From positions 1-13,160 of the forward strand of contig JAHZKM010000074.1 in assembly GCA_022600395.1 (NCBI GenBank): a DNA stretch of 13,160 nucleotides, given 5' to 3'. The DNA is from Pseudomonadota bacterium. GTDB lineage: Bacteria > Pseudomonadota > Gammaproteobacteria > PS1 > Pseudothioglobaceae. A program made the position numbers and the translations under genes. Below are positions 1 to 6,629 of this stretch, in pieces. The notes under the pieces are model-generated. The model was not told where the DNA came from, searched no databases, and worked only from the letters and a program-made list of their open reading frames with translations. How positions within the stretch are numbered: position 1 is the stretch's first letter; each line of letters begins with the position of its first letter.

Positions 1-172
1 AAAGACCCAACTAGAGCGCAACCAGCAGAAAATTAAAGCTGAAAAAACACTTGAAACGCAACAAACTAAGGTTATTGAAACAACAAAACCTCAGCATGCT
101 GAACAAACAGCAGTTGAAGAAAAAGTAAAAGAGCCTGAACCTACACCTTGGTACAAATTCTGGATGGATTAA
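1..172 (+). CDS. C-terminal tail of an unidentified protein (5' truncated)
   Basis: An open frame enters from the left edge (first full codon at base 2) and stops with TAA at 170-172, giving 56 codons. The peptide is rich in Lys, Glu, Gln and Thr with scattered Pro, reads as a disordered or coiled-coil-like tail, and ends in an aromatic cluster, PWYKFWMD. No catalytic motif is visible. Such charged tails occur on several bacterial proteins, including the degradosome region of RNase E, but nothing here proves that identity. It ends 6 bases before the ccmA start, so the two genes may be co-transcribed. Codon use and low G+C resemble the neighbouring genes, which supports real coding. The opposite-strand frame over the same bases is a shadow. 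Confidence 0.6.
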   Translation, partial: KTQLERNQQKIKAEKTLETQQTKVIETTKPQHAEQTAVEEKVKEPEPTPWYKFWMD

Positions 173-178
173 TTTAGC

Positions 179-781
179 ATGAGCTCTCTTGTGATTGACA
201 AGCTGGAATGCCAAAGAGGCTATAGCCAGCTTTTTACAAACCTTTGCTTCCAAGTAAATGCTCAAGAAGTTGTTAGAATTACCGGCACAAATGGCAGTGG
301 TAAAACCTCTTTATTAAAGATATTAGCCGGCATTAATACTCAAGAACAAGGTTGTGTAACATTTGATCAGAACGTTGTTAAAAGCGATGCGTACCAACAA
401 GAAGTTTTTTATTTGGGCCATCAGGCGGCGCTGAGCGCTGAGCTAAGTAGCCTTGAAAATCTTGAATTTTTAAGCGCTCTAAATCAGCCAGTTGCGCGTG
501 AAGTTCTTATTCAAGCATTAGAGGATATTGGTTTAAAAGGCTATGCAGACGAGCCTTGTGCAAATCTTTCAGCTGGTCAAAAAAGACGAGTTATTTTGGC
601 AAGTTTATTTATTTCTAAGGCTAAGGTTTGGCTACTCGATGAACCTTTTACTGCACTTGATCCCAAGGGAATAAAAATTGTAGAAAGCAGAATCGCCCAA
701 CATTGCGCTAATGGCGGGTTGTGCCTGTTCACTACACACCAAGACTCTGCTCTGCCCAACCAACGCATGATCGCGCTATGA
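179..781 (+). CDS. ccmA: Cytochrome c maturation ABC transporter ATP-binding protein CcmA
   Basis: This is the ATPase subunit of the CcmAB complex, which acts at the inner membrane in cytochrome c biogenesis (System I) by driving release of haem-loaded CcmE from CcmCDE. At 200 residues it has the usual short CcmA length, a single nucleotide-binding domain. Visible motifs are Walker A GTNGSGKT at residues 36-43, a Q-loop-region glutamine near 82 (LGHQ), the ABC signature LSAGQ at 130-134, Walker B VWLLDEP at 150-156, the D-loop ALD at 159-161 and the switch histidine at 187 (TTHQ). The stop overlaps the ccmB start as ATGA at 778-781, so the two are translationally coupled. Generic ABC ATPases share these motifs; the CcmB partner fixes the assignment. 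Confidence 0.93.
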   Translation: MSSLVIDKLECQRGYSQLFTNLCFQVNAQEVVRITGTNGSGKTSLLKILAGINTQEQGCVTFDQNVVKSDAYQQEVFYLGHQAALSAELSSLENLEFLSALNQPVAREVLIQALEDIGLKGYADEPCANLSAGQKRRVILASLFISKAKVWLLDEPFTALDPKGIKIVESRIAQHCANGGLCLFTTHQDSALPNQRMIAL

Positions 782-1443
782 ATATCTTCTTTCAAACCTT
801 AAGCCGAGACTTACGTATAGCGCTTAGAAACCCTTCTAGCGTTCTCAATCCTTTATTGTTTTTTATTATTTCAGTCTCGCTTTTTCCGCTAGCTATTAGT
901 CCAGAAGCGACAACCTTATCTCAAATTGCAGCGGGCATTATTTGGGTAGCCAGTATGCTGGCTGTACTATTATCACTTAACGCTCTGTTTCATCATGACT
1001 TTGATAATGGTGTTCTAGAGCAAATGGTTACTTCACATCACCCCTTAGCTCTTCTCATTCTAGCAAAAATTACTGCACATTGGTTATTAACTGGTATTCC
1101 TATTATTTTGCTATCTCCTTTATTAGGGGTGTTTTTATTTCTAGATGAGCAAGGAATTAAAGTGCTTATGCTAACATTACTACTGGCCACACCCAGTCTA
1201 AGTCTCATTGGAAGTATTGGCGCTTCATTGATTGTTGGTATTAAAAACTCTGGCATGTTGCTATCTTTGCTTATCTTACCTCTTTACATTCCTATTTTAA
1301 TCTTCGCCTCAAGTGCTGTCTCACAAGCACAATTTGGTTTGGATATTAATAGCCAGCTGTATTTTCTAGCAATGTTTTTAGTGCTAAGCTTAATGAGCGC
1401 TCCTTTTGTTAGCGCTCTCGCTTTAAAAATTAGTCTAGAATAA
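778..1443 (+). CDS. ccmB: Cytochrome c maturation ABC transporter permease CcmB
   Basis: This is the membrane subunit of the CcmAB transporter. The chosen ATG at 778 overlaps the ccmA stop and gives 221 residues, the usual CcmB length. The frame is open further upstream to 721, but that extension lies inside ccmA and would add 19 residues with no family support. Six hydrophobic segments are visible, at roughly residues 23-40, 48-69, 91-121, 127-153, 160-178 and 193-215. A charged amphipathic N-terminus (LSRDLRIALRN) and the LILPLYIPILIF stretch near residues 165-176 are typical of the family. In many genomes ccmC and ccmD follow directly. Here the next gene is metK under its own promoter, so the remaining ccm genes must lie elsewhere. 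Confidence 0.92.
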   Translation: MNIFFQTLSRDLRIALRNPSSVLNPLLFFIISVSLFPLAISPEATTLSQIAAGIIWVASMLAVLLSLNALFHHDFDNGVLEQMVTSHHPLALLILAKITAHWLLTGIPIILLSPLLGVFLFLDEQGIKVLMLTLLLATPSLSLIGSIGASLIVGIKNSGMLLSLLILPLYIPILIFASSAVSQAQFGLDINSQLYFLAMFLVLSLMSAPFVSALALKISLE

Positions 1444-1454
1444 GCTTAATCATT

Positions 1455-1463
1455 TGTTATAAT
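1455..1463 (+). promoter_or_regulatory. Extended -10 promoter of metK
   Basis: The string TGTTATAAT contains a perfect TATAAT (1458-1463) with the TGn extension. No good -35 box is present at 17 bp spacing (about 1435-1440). Transcription would begin near 1470, at the first base of the aptamer described next, and this agreement in position supports the call. Confidence 0.65.
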
Positions 1464-1470
1464 GTTCTTA

Positions 1471-1535
1471 AGCGCTGATTTGTCCCGATTGCTAGCGTTA
1501 CTACTTAAAGTAGTTAAATTAAGCTAAAGCAGGCG
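1471..1535 (+). promoter_or_regulatory. SAM-II/SAM-V-type S-adenosylmethionine riboswitch aptamer (metK leader)
   Basis: The leader matches the SAM-II pseudoknot pattern: a stem flank GCGCTGATTT (1472-1481), a C-rich loop with CCGATTGCT (1485-1493), the returning stem strand AGCGTT (1494-1499), and the conserved AAGCTAAA followed by GG (1521-1533). P1 forms by pairing 1471-1476 with 1494-1499, six pairs including one G-U. The pseudoknot can form from loop bases GCT (1491-1493) with AGC (1522-1524), and CC in the loop with GG (1532-1533). A small extra hairpin (1500-1504 with 1510-1514) fills the connector. The identification rests on recalled consensus, and the position upstream of SAM synthetase fits a SAM sensor. 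SAM-II and SAM-V share this ligand core, so the subclass is open. The expected effect is lower metK expression when SAM is abundant. Confidence 0.78.
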
Positions 1536-1549
1536 TTTCTCTTCATTGG

Positions 1550-1575
1550 AAAACCCTTCTTGAAAAGGGTTTTTT
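1550..1575 (+). terminator. Intrinsic terminator/attenuator in the metK leader
   Basis: CCCTT (1554-1558) pairs with AAGGG (1565-1569) across a 6-base loop, flanked by A (1550-1553) and six T (1570-1575). It lies about 14 bases after the riboswitch aptamer and 23 before metK, so it is a likely expression platform for SAM-controlled attenuation. A weak competing pairing of GTTT (1535-1538) with AAAC (1551-1554) could act as an antiterminator; that part is inference. It might instead simply end ccmAB transcription. Confidence 0.7.
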
Positions 1576-1598
1576 AATATTTAAACGGAGAACAAAAA

Positions 1599-2738
1599 AT
1601 GATATTTACCTCTGAATCTGTTTCGGCAGGACACCCCGATAAAGTTTGCGATCAAATTTCTGACGCTATTTTAGATGTGGCACTAGCGCAAGACAAAAAT
1701 TCACGCGTTGCGGTTGAAACGCTTGTTAAAGACAATCATGTTGTCTTAGCGGGCGAAATTACCACTGGCGCAACCATTGATTACGAAAAAATCGTACGTG
1801 ATACCATTATTGGTATTGGCTATGATAAAGAAGAGTATGGCTTTAATGGTCATACTTGTGACCTCACCAACTTACTAGGCGAACAATCTCAAGATATTGC
1901 CATGGGCGTTGACGAATCATCAGATCACCAGCAAGGCGCAGGTGATCAAGGTCTTATGTTTGGTTATGCTTGTAACGCAACTGATGTTTACATGCCAGCA
2001 CCTATCTTATACGCTCACCGTTTAGTTGCCAAGCAAGCCGAATTGATGAAAAACAACACGTTGCCTTGGCTGCGTCCTGATGCTAAATCACAAGTTTCTT
2101 GCATTTACAAAGATCATAAAATTGTAGGCATTGACGCGGTAGTACTTTCAACTCAGCATGATGCGGATATCTCTTTAGATGATTTACGTGAAGCAGTTTT
2201 AGAAGAAATTATTAAGCCTGTTTTACCAAGTGAATGGCTAAGTAGCGCCACTCAATTTCATATTAACCCAACAGGTAATTTTGTCATTGGTGGACCGGTT
2301 GGCGACGCTGGACTCACGGGTCGAAAAATCATCGTTGATACTTACGGCGGTATGGCAAGACATGGTGGCGGCGCATTCTCGGGCAAAGATCCTTCAAAAG
2401 TTGATCGTTCAGCGGCCTATGCAACTCGTTACGTGGCTAAAAATATTGTGGCAGCTGGCTTAGCAGATCGATGTGAAGTGCAAGTCTCTTATGCCATTGG
2501 CGTGGCTGAGCCCACTTCTATAAATGTTGAGACTTTTGGTACAGAAAAAATATCAAATGAAGCGATTGAAGCACTTATACGTGAGCATTTTGACTTACGT
2601 CCAAAAGGTCTGATTGCTATGCTTGATCTTAAGCGTCCGATCTACCAAAAAACAGCAAGTTATGGTCATTTTGGACGAACTGAAGATGATATTTCCTGGG
2701 AAAAAACTGATCGAGTTCATTTGTTGAAAACAAACTAA
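1599..2738 (+). CDS. metK: S-adenosylmethionine synthetase MetK
   Basis: This cytoplasmic enzyme makes SAM from methionine and ATP, releasing phosphate and diphosphate. The protein has 379 residues, close to the 384 of the E. coli enzyme, and looks complete. Family signatures are visible: the N-terminal [10 protein letters not shown] with the catalytic histidine at 12, the ATP-binding hexapeptide GAGDQG at 113-118, and the glycine-rich GGGAFSGKD loop at 257-265 followed by KVDRSAAY. The start at 1599 has a Shine-Dalgarno sequence, ACGGAG (1585-1590), eight bases upstream. It is preceded by its own promoter, a SAM-binding leader and a hairpin, so feedback control by its product is likely. The next gene, ahcY, handles the SAH formed when SAM is used. 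Confidence 0.97.
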   Translation: MIFTSESVSAGHPDKVCDQISDAILDVALAQDKNSRVAVETLVKDNHVVLAGEITTGATIDYEKIVRDTIIGIGYDKEEYGFNGHTCDLTNLLGEQSQDIAMGVDESSDHQQGAGDQGLMFGYACNATDVYMPAPILYAHRLVAKQAELMKNNTLPWLRPDAKSQVSCIYKDHKIVGIDAVVLSTQHDADISLDDLREAVLEEIIKPVLPSEWLSSATQFHINPTGNFVIGGPVGDAGLTGRKIIVDTYGGMARHGGGAFSGKDPSKVDRSAAYATRYVAKNIVAAGLADRCEVQVSYAIGVAEPTSINVETFGTEKISNEAIEALIREHFDLRPKGLIAMLDLKRPIYQKTASYGHFGRTEDDISWEKTDRVHLLKTN

Positions 2739-2750
2739 ATTAATTAAATT

Positions 2751-2759
2751 TGGTATAAT
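2751..2759 (+). promoter_or_regulatory. Extended -10 promoter of ahcY
   Basis: TGGTATAAT holds a perfect TATAAT (2754-2759) with the TGn extension, the same promoter style as metK. No convincing -35 box is seen at standard spacing. The predicted start near 2766 falls just before the SAH aptamer. Confidence 0.6.
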
Positions 2760-2768
2760 AATCAAACT

Positions 2769-2835
2769 GTCAAGGAGCGTTGCGTTGAATTTTTTTCAAT
2801 CAGGCTTGGCAAATAAGATAACAAAACGACGCTCA
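2769..2835 (+). promoter_or_regulatory. S-adenosylhomocysteine (SAH) riboswitch in the ahcY leader
   Basis: The sequence carries the SAH riboswitch hallmarks: AAGGAGCGTTGCG (2772-2784), CAGGCTTGGCAA (2801-2812) and a closing ACGCTCA (2829-2835). P1 pairs 2769-2774 with 2805-2810 (six pairs, one G-U). P2 is the hairpin 2784-2789 with 2795-2800. The long-range P4 pseudoknot pairs GAGCG (2775-2779) with CGCTC (2830-2834) and can extend by one or two pairs. The class is known to sense SAH and switch on SAH-recycling genes, which agrees with ahcY 29 bases downstream. The Shine-Dalgarno AAGGAG (2853-2858) lies partly in the loop of a small hairpin (2846-2851 with 2857-2862), a possible translational switch by inference. 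Confidence 0.9.
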
Positions 2836-2863
2836 TTTTTTTAAATTTTCTAAAGGAGAAAAA

Positions 2864-4234
2864 ATGAGTAACAATACCCTAAAAAATAACGACTATAAAG
2901 TCGCCGATATGGCACTAGCTGATTACGGGCGTAAAGAAGTAGAATTAGCAGAAGCTGAAATGCCAGCACTTATGACGCTACGTGAAAAATATCGCGACAC
3001 ACAACCCCTTAAAGATGCTCGCATCTTGGGCTGTATTCATATGACTATTCAAACAGCTGTACTTATGGAAACTTTAGTTGATCTTGGTGCGCAAGTTCGC
3101 TGGTCGAGTTGTAATATTTTTTCAACTCAAGATCACGCAGCCGCTGCAATGGTGGCTGCCGATATTCCAACATTTGCCTGGAAAGGAGAAACGGAAGAAG
3201 AGTTTTTATGGTGTATTGAGCAAACAATTTTATCGAACGGAAAGCCCTGGAATGCTAATATGGTGCTTGATGATGGTGGCGATTTAACTGAAATGCTGCA
3301 TAACAAATATCCTGAAATGCTTAACGATATTCATGGCATTAGTGAGGAAACTACCACAGGCGTTCACCGTTTATTGGAAATGATGGAAGCAGGTACACTT
3401 AAAGTGCCTGCAATTAATGTTAATGACTCTGTGACCAAGTCAAAAAATGATAATAAATATGGTTGTCGTCATTCTCTAAATGATGCTATTAAACGTGGTA
3501 CAGATATGCTTATGTCGGGCAAAAAAGCATTGGTGATTGGTTATGGTGATGTGGGTAAAGGCTCAGCACAATCACTTCGTCAAGAAGGCATGATTGTTAA
3601 AATTACTGAAATTGATCCAATCTGTGCTATGCAAGCGTGCATGGACGGCTTTGAAATTGTCTCTCCTTACAAAAATGGCCTTAATACCGGACAAACTGCT
3701 GACATTAGTCAGTCGCTACTAGCCACTACTGACCTTATTGTAACTACAACAGGCAATTACAATGTTTGTGACTCTGCCATGCTGCAAATGTTGAAAAAAG
3801 GATCGGTTGTTTGTAATATTGGTCATTTTGATAACGAGATTGACACCCAATACATGCGAGATAATTGGCGCTGGGACGAGGTAAAACCTCAAGTTCACCG
3901 TGTTTATCGTAGCGATGACAAGAATGACTACTTGATTCTTTTATCTGAAGGTCGCCTGGTTAATTTGGGTAATGCTACTGGACACCCTTCTCGTATTATG
4001 GACGGCTCTTTTGCCAACCAAGTACTAGCACAAATGCATTTATTTGATGCAAAATTTGCTGATAATGGTGGCGAAATCTATGTGGAGGTTCTACCGAAAA
4101 AACTCGACGAAGAAGTTGCAGCTGGAATGGTAAGTGGCTTTGGTGGCGTATTAACCAAACTAACAGACACACAAGCTGACTACATCAATGTTGCTAAAGA
4201 AGGTCCATTTAAGCCAGAATCTTATAAATACTAG
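2864..4234 (+). CDS. ahcY: S-adenosylhomocysteine hydrolase (adenosylhomocysteinase)
   Basis: This cytoplasmic NAD-dependent enzyme splits S-adenosylhomocysteine into adenosine and homocysteine, removing the inhibitory product of methyltransferases. It has 456 residues, within the family range. Visible signatures are [11 protein letters not shown] (57-67) with His59, [15 protein letters not shown] (81-95), Asp137 in the LDDGGDLT stretch, Glu161, the VTKSKND substrate segment with Lys192 and Asp196, Cys201, the NAD-binding GYGDVGKG at 226-233, and the canonical C-terminus ending in PESYKY, whose lysine and tyrosine contact NAD across the dimer. The start has a good AAGGAG five bases upstream. 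It has its own promoter and SAH riboswitch and ends at a strong terminator, so it is probably a single-gene unit. Confidence 0.97.
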   Translation: MSNNTLKNNDYKVADMALADYGRKEVELAEAEMPALMTLREKYRDTQPLKDARILGCIHMTIQTAVLMETLVDLGAQVRWSSCNIFSTQDHAAAAMVAADIPTFAWKGETEEEFLWCIEQTILSNGKPWNANMVLDDGGDLTEMLHNKYPEMLNDIHGISEETTTGVHRLLEMMEAGTLKVPAINVNDSVTKSKNDNKYGCRHSLNDAIKRGTDMLMSGKKALVIGYGDVGKGSAQSLRQEGMIVKITEIDPICAMQACMDGFEIVSPYKNGLNTGQTADISQSLLATTDLIVTTTGNYNVCDSAMLQMLKKGSVVCNIGHFDNEIDTQYMRDNWRWDEVKPQVHRVYRSDDKNDYLILLSEGRLVNLGNATGHPSRIMDGSFANQVLAQMHLFDAKFADNGGEIYVEVLPKKLDEEVAAGMVSGFGGVLTKLTDTQADYINVAKEGPFKPESYKY

Positions 4235-4279
4235 ATTCTAACTTTCTTAAAATACTAAAATATCCCGAAAGGGTGTATT

Positions 4280-4305
4280 AATGCGACGCTTGAGTCGCAT
4301 TTTTT
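4280..4305 (+). terminator. Rho-independent terminator after ahcY
   Basis: AATGCGAC (4280-4287) pairs perfectly with GTCGCATT (4294-4301) over a 6-base loop and runs into a T tract ending at 4305. It lies 45 bases after the ahcY stop. A small CCC-GAAA-GGG hairpin (4264-4273) precedes it. Confidence 0.9.
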
Positions 4306-4373
4306 GTGTCATTTTTATTATTTGTCAAATTTTTTAAAAAAGTAAAAAATAATGCAAAAAATATCAACAAATT

Positions 4374-4438
4374 GGCTATTTATTGGTGAAAAATTGATAA
4401 GAATGACAATTTTTAAGAATTTTTATCAAAAAATAGCC
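4374..4438. repeat. Nested inverted repeats upstream of the HIT-family gene
   Basis: In the AT-rich gap 4306-4467, GGCTATTT (4374-4381) is complementary to AAATAGCC (4431-4438). Inside, TTGATAA (4394-4400) faces TTATCAA (4423-4429), and AAAAATTG (4389-4396) faces CAATTTTT (4407-4414). The two inner pairings share bases and cannot form together. The element ends 29 bases before the ATG at 4468. It could be an operator or a switching leader RNA; no T tract follows directly, so it is not a plain terminator. AT richness makes some repeats expected by chance. The rest of the gap shows no gene. Confidence 0.5.
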
Positions 4439-4467
4439 CATATATTCATTTTTTAAATAAATTAACC

Positions 4468-5451
4468 ATGATTAACGCCATATTTACCGATAAATCTAAA
4501 TTTAATCAAGCTTTTTCTCAAGGATTAGATGCTATGCTTGATGAAAATAAACCTGGAGTTTTTATTTTAGTCTTAGCCAATGCACTGGCTGATGAGCAAC
4601 TTTGGCGCCAACTTAAGCCCAAATTGATTAAAAAGTTCGAACAACTTAAAAGCCTAAAAATATCAGGCTCAGAAGATGATATTGCTGTTTTTAATCAACT
4701 AAAAAATCTAGACTTAAACACGCTTGATTTGGTCAAATTTAAGCAACTGGGCGATTTTGAATTGCAATATAATCCGCTTCGAGCGCTACGCCCACAGCGT
4801 ATGGCCAACGCCAAAACTCAAGGCATGAGTGCAGATTTTGATCAGAACGGCTTTCATTTTAATCACGATTTTTTGCAAAAAGAGTTGTTTTTTCAAGGTC
4901 AGTTATTTGCTAAAAACATTTCTCTTTTTTATAATAAATTCCCCTTTGCCAAGCAACACGGCTTGGTGGTGGTTGAGCCTGAACAACAACATCCACAACT
5001 ACTAACGCCTGAGCTCCACCGATTTGCCTGGATGATGGCAAATGCTGTAGGACTAAATATTAAAGGCTTTACGCTGGCTTACAATTCCTACGGTGCTTAT
5101 GCATCGGTCAATCATTTTCACCTTCATTGTTTTGTCAGAGGCACGCCACTACCAATTGAACAAAACGAAAAGTGTCCACTCGTTAACCATTGGTTTGGCT
5201 CGATTGGTGATGCCTGGGAGTTTATTGAAAGTCTACATCATGACTCGCAACCTTATCATTTAATCTATCGAGATCAGGCTATTTTATGCATAGTTCGCAA
5301 GCGTCAAGATGACTATATTCATGCTAATTGGACCTCTGGATATGCCTGGTATGAGGCATGTGGGGGTGTAAACACTGCGACACTTGATGACTATGATCAT
5401 TTAAGCGAAGACACTCTTAAGGCGGAATTACTGAAACTTAAAATAACCTAA
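4468..5451 (+). CDS. HIT-superfamily nucleotidyltransferase/phosphorylase-like protein
   Basis: The protein has 327 residues and no signal peptide or membrane segment. Its core carries a histidine-triad-type motif, NHFHLHCFV, with His216, His218 and His220, preceded by LAYNSYGAYASV (203-214). Upstream are NPLRALRPQR (102-111) and a strand-loop NKFPFAKQHGLVVVEPE (156-172), the place where HIT enzymes hold the nucleotide. The arrangement recalls the GDP-sugar phosphorylases (VTC2/GDPGP) and Ap4A phosphorylase branches, but those transferases often have Gln as the third residue where this one has His, as in HIT hydrolases. Substrate is unknown; a nucleotide-sugar or dinucleotide phosphate is the best inference. 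Residues 1-100 look like a helical N-terminal region not assigned to a family. The gene stands alone, with no clear Shine-Dalgarno sequence. Confidence 0.7.
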   Translation: MINAIFTDKSKFNQAFSQGLDAMLDENKPGVFILVLANALADEQLWRQLKPKLIKKFEQLKSLKISGSEDDIAVFNQLKNLDLNTLDLVKFKQLGDFELQYNPLRALRPQRMANAKTQGMSADFDQNGFHFNHDFLQKELFFQGQLFAKNISLFYNKFPFAKQHGLVVVEPEQQHPQLLTPELHRFAWMMANAVGLNIKGFTLAYNSYGAYASVNHFHLHCFVRGTPLPIEQNEKCPLVNHWFGSIGDAWEFIESLHHDSQPYHLIYRDQAILCIVRKRQDDYIHANWTSGYAWYEACGGVNTATLDDYDHLSEDTLKAELLKLKIT

Positions 5452-5543
5452 CATGTTGATAATTTATTAAAGTAGTCAAATAATTTTAAAATTAGTGCCA
5501 TCACATCTTTAGTAATAAATAACTTTAGCCACTAAAAATAACT

Positions 5544-5630
5544 GATAAAGATTTTATCTCTAGATTGCTTTTTTCGACCTCTTGAAGGTTTTGCTTAATT
5601 CCTCTTAGCTTTATTTCTTAAATCTTTATC
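5544..5630. repeat. 11-bp inverted repeat in the glyQ upstream gap
   Basis: GATAAAGATTT (5544-5554) is an exact reverse complement of AAATCTTTATC (5620-5630), 65 bases apart. The left arm also closes on itself (GATAAA 5544-5549 with TTTATC 5553-5558), so two alternative folds exist. The right arm runs into a pyrimidine-rich TTCTCTTTTTTT stretch (5631-5642). It lies in the 272-base gap 5452-5723, which otherwise holds a weaker 6-bp repeat (5492-5497 with 5530-5535) and no ORF of note. It could be a terminator of the upstream gene or a glyQ leader structure. Confidence 0.45.
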
Positions 5631-5723
5631 TTCTCTTTTTTTATATATCAATAAACCCCAATTTAATCCGGCTTGATGCGGTAAAATTTTTGTAATTTTT
5701 AGACTTATTTCAACTGACTTATT

Positions 5724-6623
5724 ATGTCAATTTCAGATTTAGATGCTAGCGCATCTTTTCAAAATTTAATCCTAAAACTACAAACTTTTTGGGCTTCTAA
5801 AGGTTGCACTTTATTACAACCCTTTGATATGGAAATGGGCGCAGGCACCTTTCACCCAGCAACCTTTTTAAGAGCAGTTGGCCCTGAGCCATGGAAGGCG
5901 GCTTACGTACAACCTTCTCGTCGCCCCACTGATGGGCGCTATGGTGAAAATCCAAATCGCTTACAACATTATTATCAATTTCAAGTCATTCTTAAACCGT
6001 CCCCTAGAGATATTCAAGATTTATATTTGGAATCTTTAACTGAAATTGGCATTGACTTAGCCAAGCACGATGTGCGCTTTGTAGAAGATAATTGGGAGTC
6101 TCCTACACTTGGCGCTTGGGGGCTTGGATGGGAGATTTGGCTAAACGGCATGGAGGTTTCTCAATTTACCTATTTTCAACAAGTTGGCGGTCTTGCCTGC
6201 AAACCTGTTGCTGGTGAGTTAACTTATGGTCTGGAGCGCTTAGCTATGTATCTTCAAGGAGTTGATAGTGTTTTTGATTTAGTTTGGACTAAAGGCGTGA
6301 GTTATGGTGATGTTTTTCATCAAAATGAAGTGGAGCAATCTACTTATAATTTTGAAATTGCAGATACCGATGTTTTATTTAAACAATTTGATGAAGCAGA
6401 GGTCATGAACGAGCAGTTAATTGAAAAATCCTTGCCTTATCCTGCCTATGAGCAGGTTATGAAAGCTTCGCATTTGTTTAATCTACTAGATGCTCGTCAT
6501 GCCATTAGTGTAACAGATAGAGCTCGTTTTATTCGTCGTGTACGTGCAATGAGTCAAAAAGTTGCACAAACCTATTTTGATTCCCGCGAAGCATTAGGCT
6601 TTCCAATGTTGCAGAATAAGTAG
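5724..6623 (+). CDS. glyQ: Glycyl-tRNA synthetase alpha subunit GlyQ
   Basis: This is the class II catalytic subunit of the bacterial two-subunit (alpha2-beta2) glycyl-tRNA synthetase, which activates glycine with ATP; the beta subunit supplies tRNA binding. It has 299 residues compared with 303 in E. coli and appears complete. Strongly conserved blocks include [20 protein letters not shown] (31-50), the [24 protein letters not shown] region (about 64-87) with its motif 2 arginines, and [20 protein letters not shown] (155-174) with the motif 3 glycine-arginine. Unusually, glyS does not follow; the next gene, 6 bases on, is yqaA. No clear Shine-Dalgarno sequence precedes the ATG, and a promoter in the AT-rich gap before it is likely but not pinned down. 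Confidence 0.97.
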   Translation: MSISDLDASASFQNLILKLQTFWASKGCTLLQPFDMEMGAGTFHPATFLRAVGPEPWKAAYVQPSRRPTDGRYGENPNRLQHYYQFQVILKPSPRDIQDLYLESLTEIGIDLAKHDVRFVEDNWESPTLGAWGLGWEIWLNGMEVSQFTYFQQVGGLACKPVAGELTYGLERLAMYLQGVDSVFDLVWTKGVSYGDVFHQNEVEQSTYNFEIADTDVLFKQFDEAEVMNEQLIEKSLPYPAYEQVMKASHLFNLLDARHAISVTDRARFIRRVRAMSQKVAQTYFDSREALGFPMLQNK

Positions 6624-6629
6624 TACTTT

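Noticed and set aside
11..265. Minus-strand 84-residue frame at the left edge
   Set aside because: It runs antisense to the partial gene and to ccmA; its Phe/Leu-rich content is the reverse of Lys/Glu-rich codons.
721..777. Upstream extension of ccmB from an in-frame start at 721
   Set aside because: It lies inside ccmA and adds 19 residues without family support; the ATG at 778 with ATGA overlap gives the normal length.
1471..1535. SAM-I (S-box) riboswitch
   Set aside because: The S-box hallmarks are absent; the pseudoknot pattern of SAM-II/SAM-V fits instead.
2281..2463. 60-residue plus-strand frame inside metK
   Set aside because: It is a shadow frame within a strongly conserved gene and shows no motif.
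5452..5723. T-box leader for glycyl-tRNA synthetase
   Set aside because: No T-box consensus bulge sequence or specifier-type stem I is seen, and T-boxes are not expected in Gammaproteobacteria.
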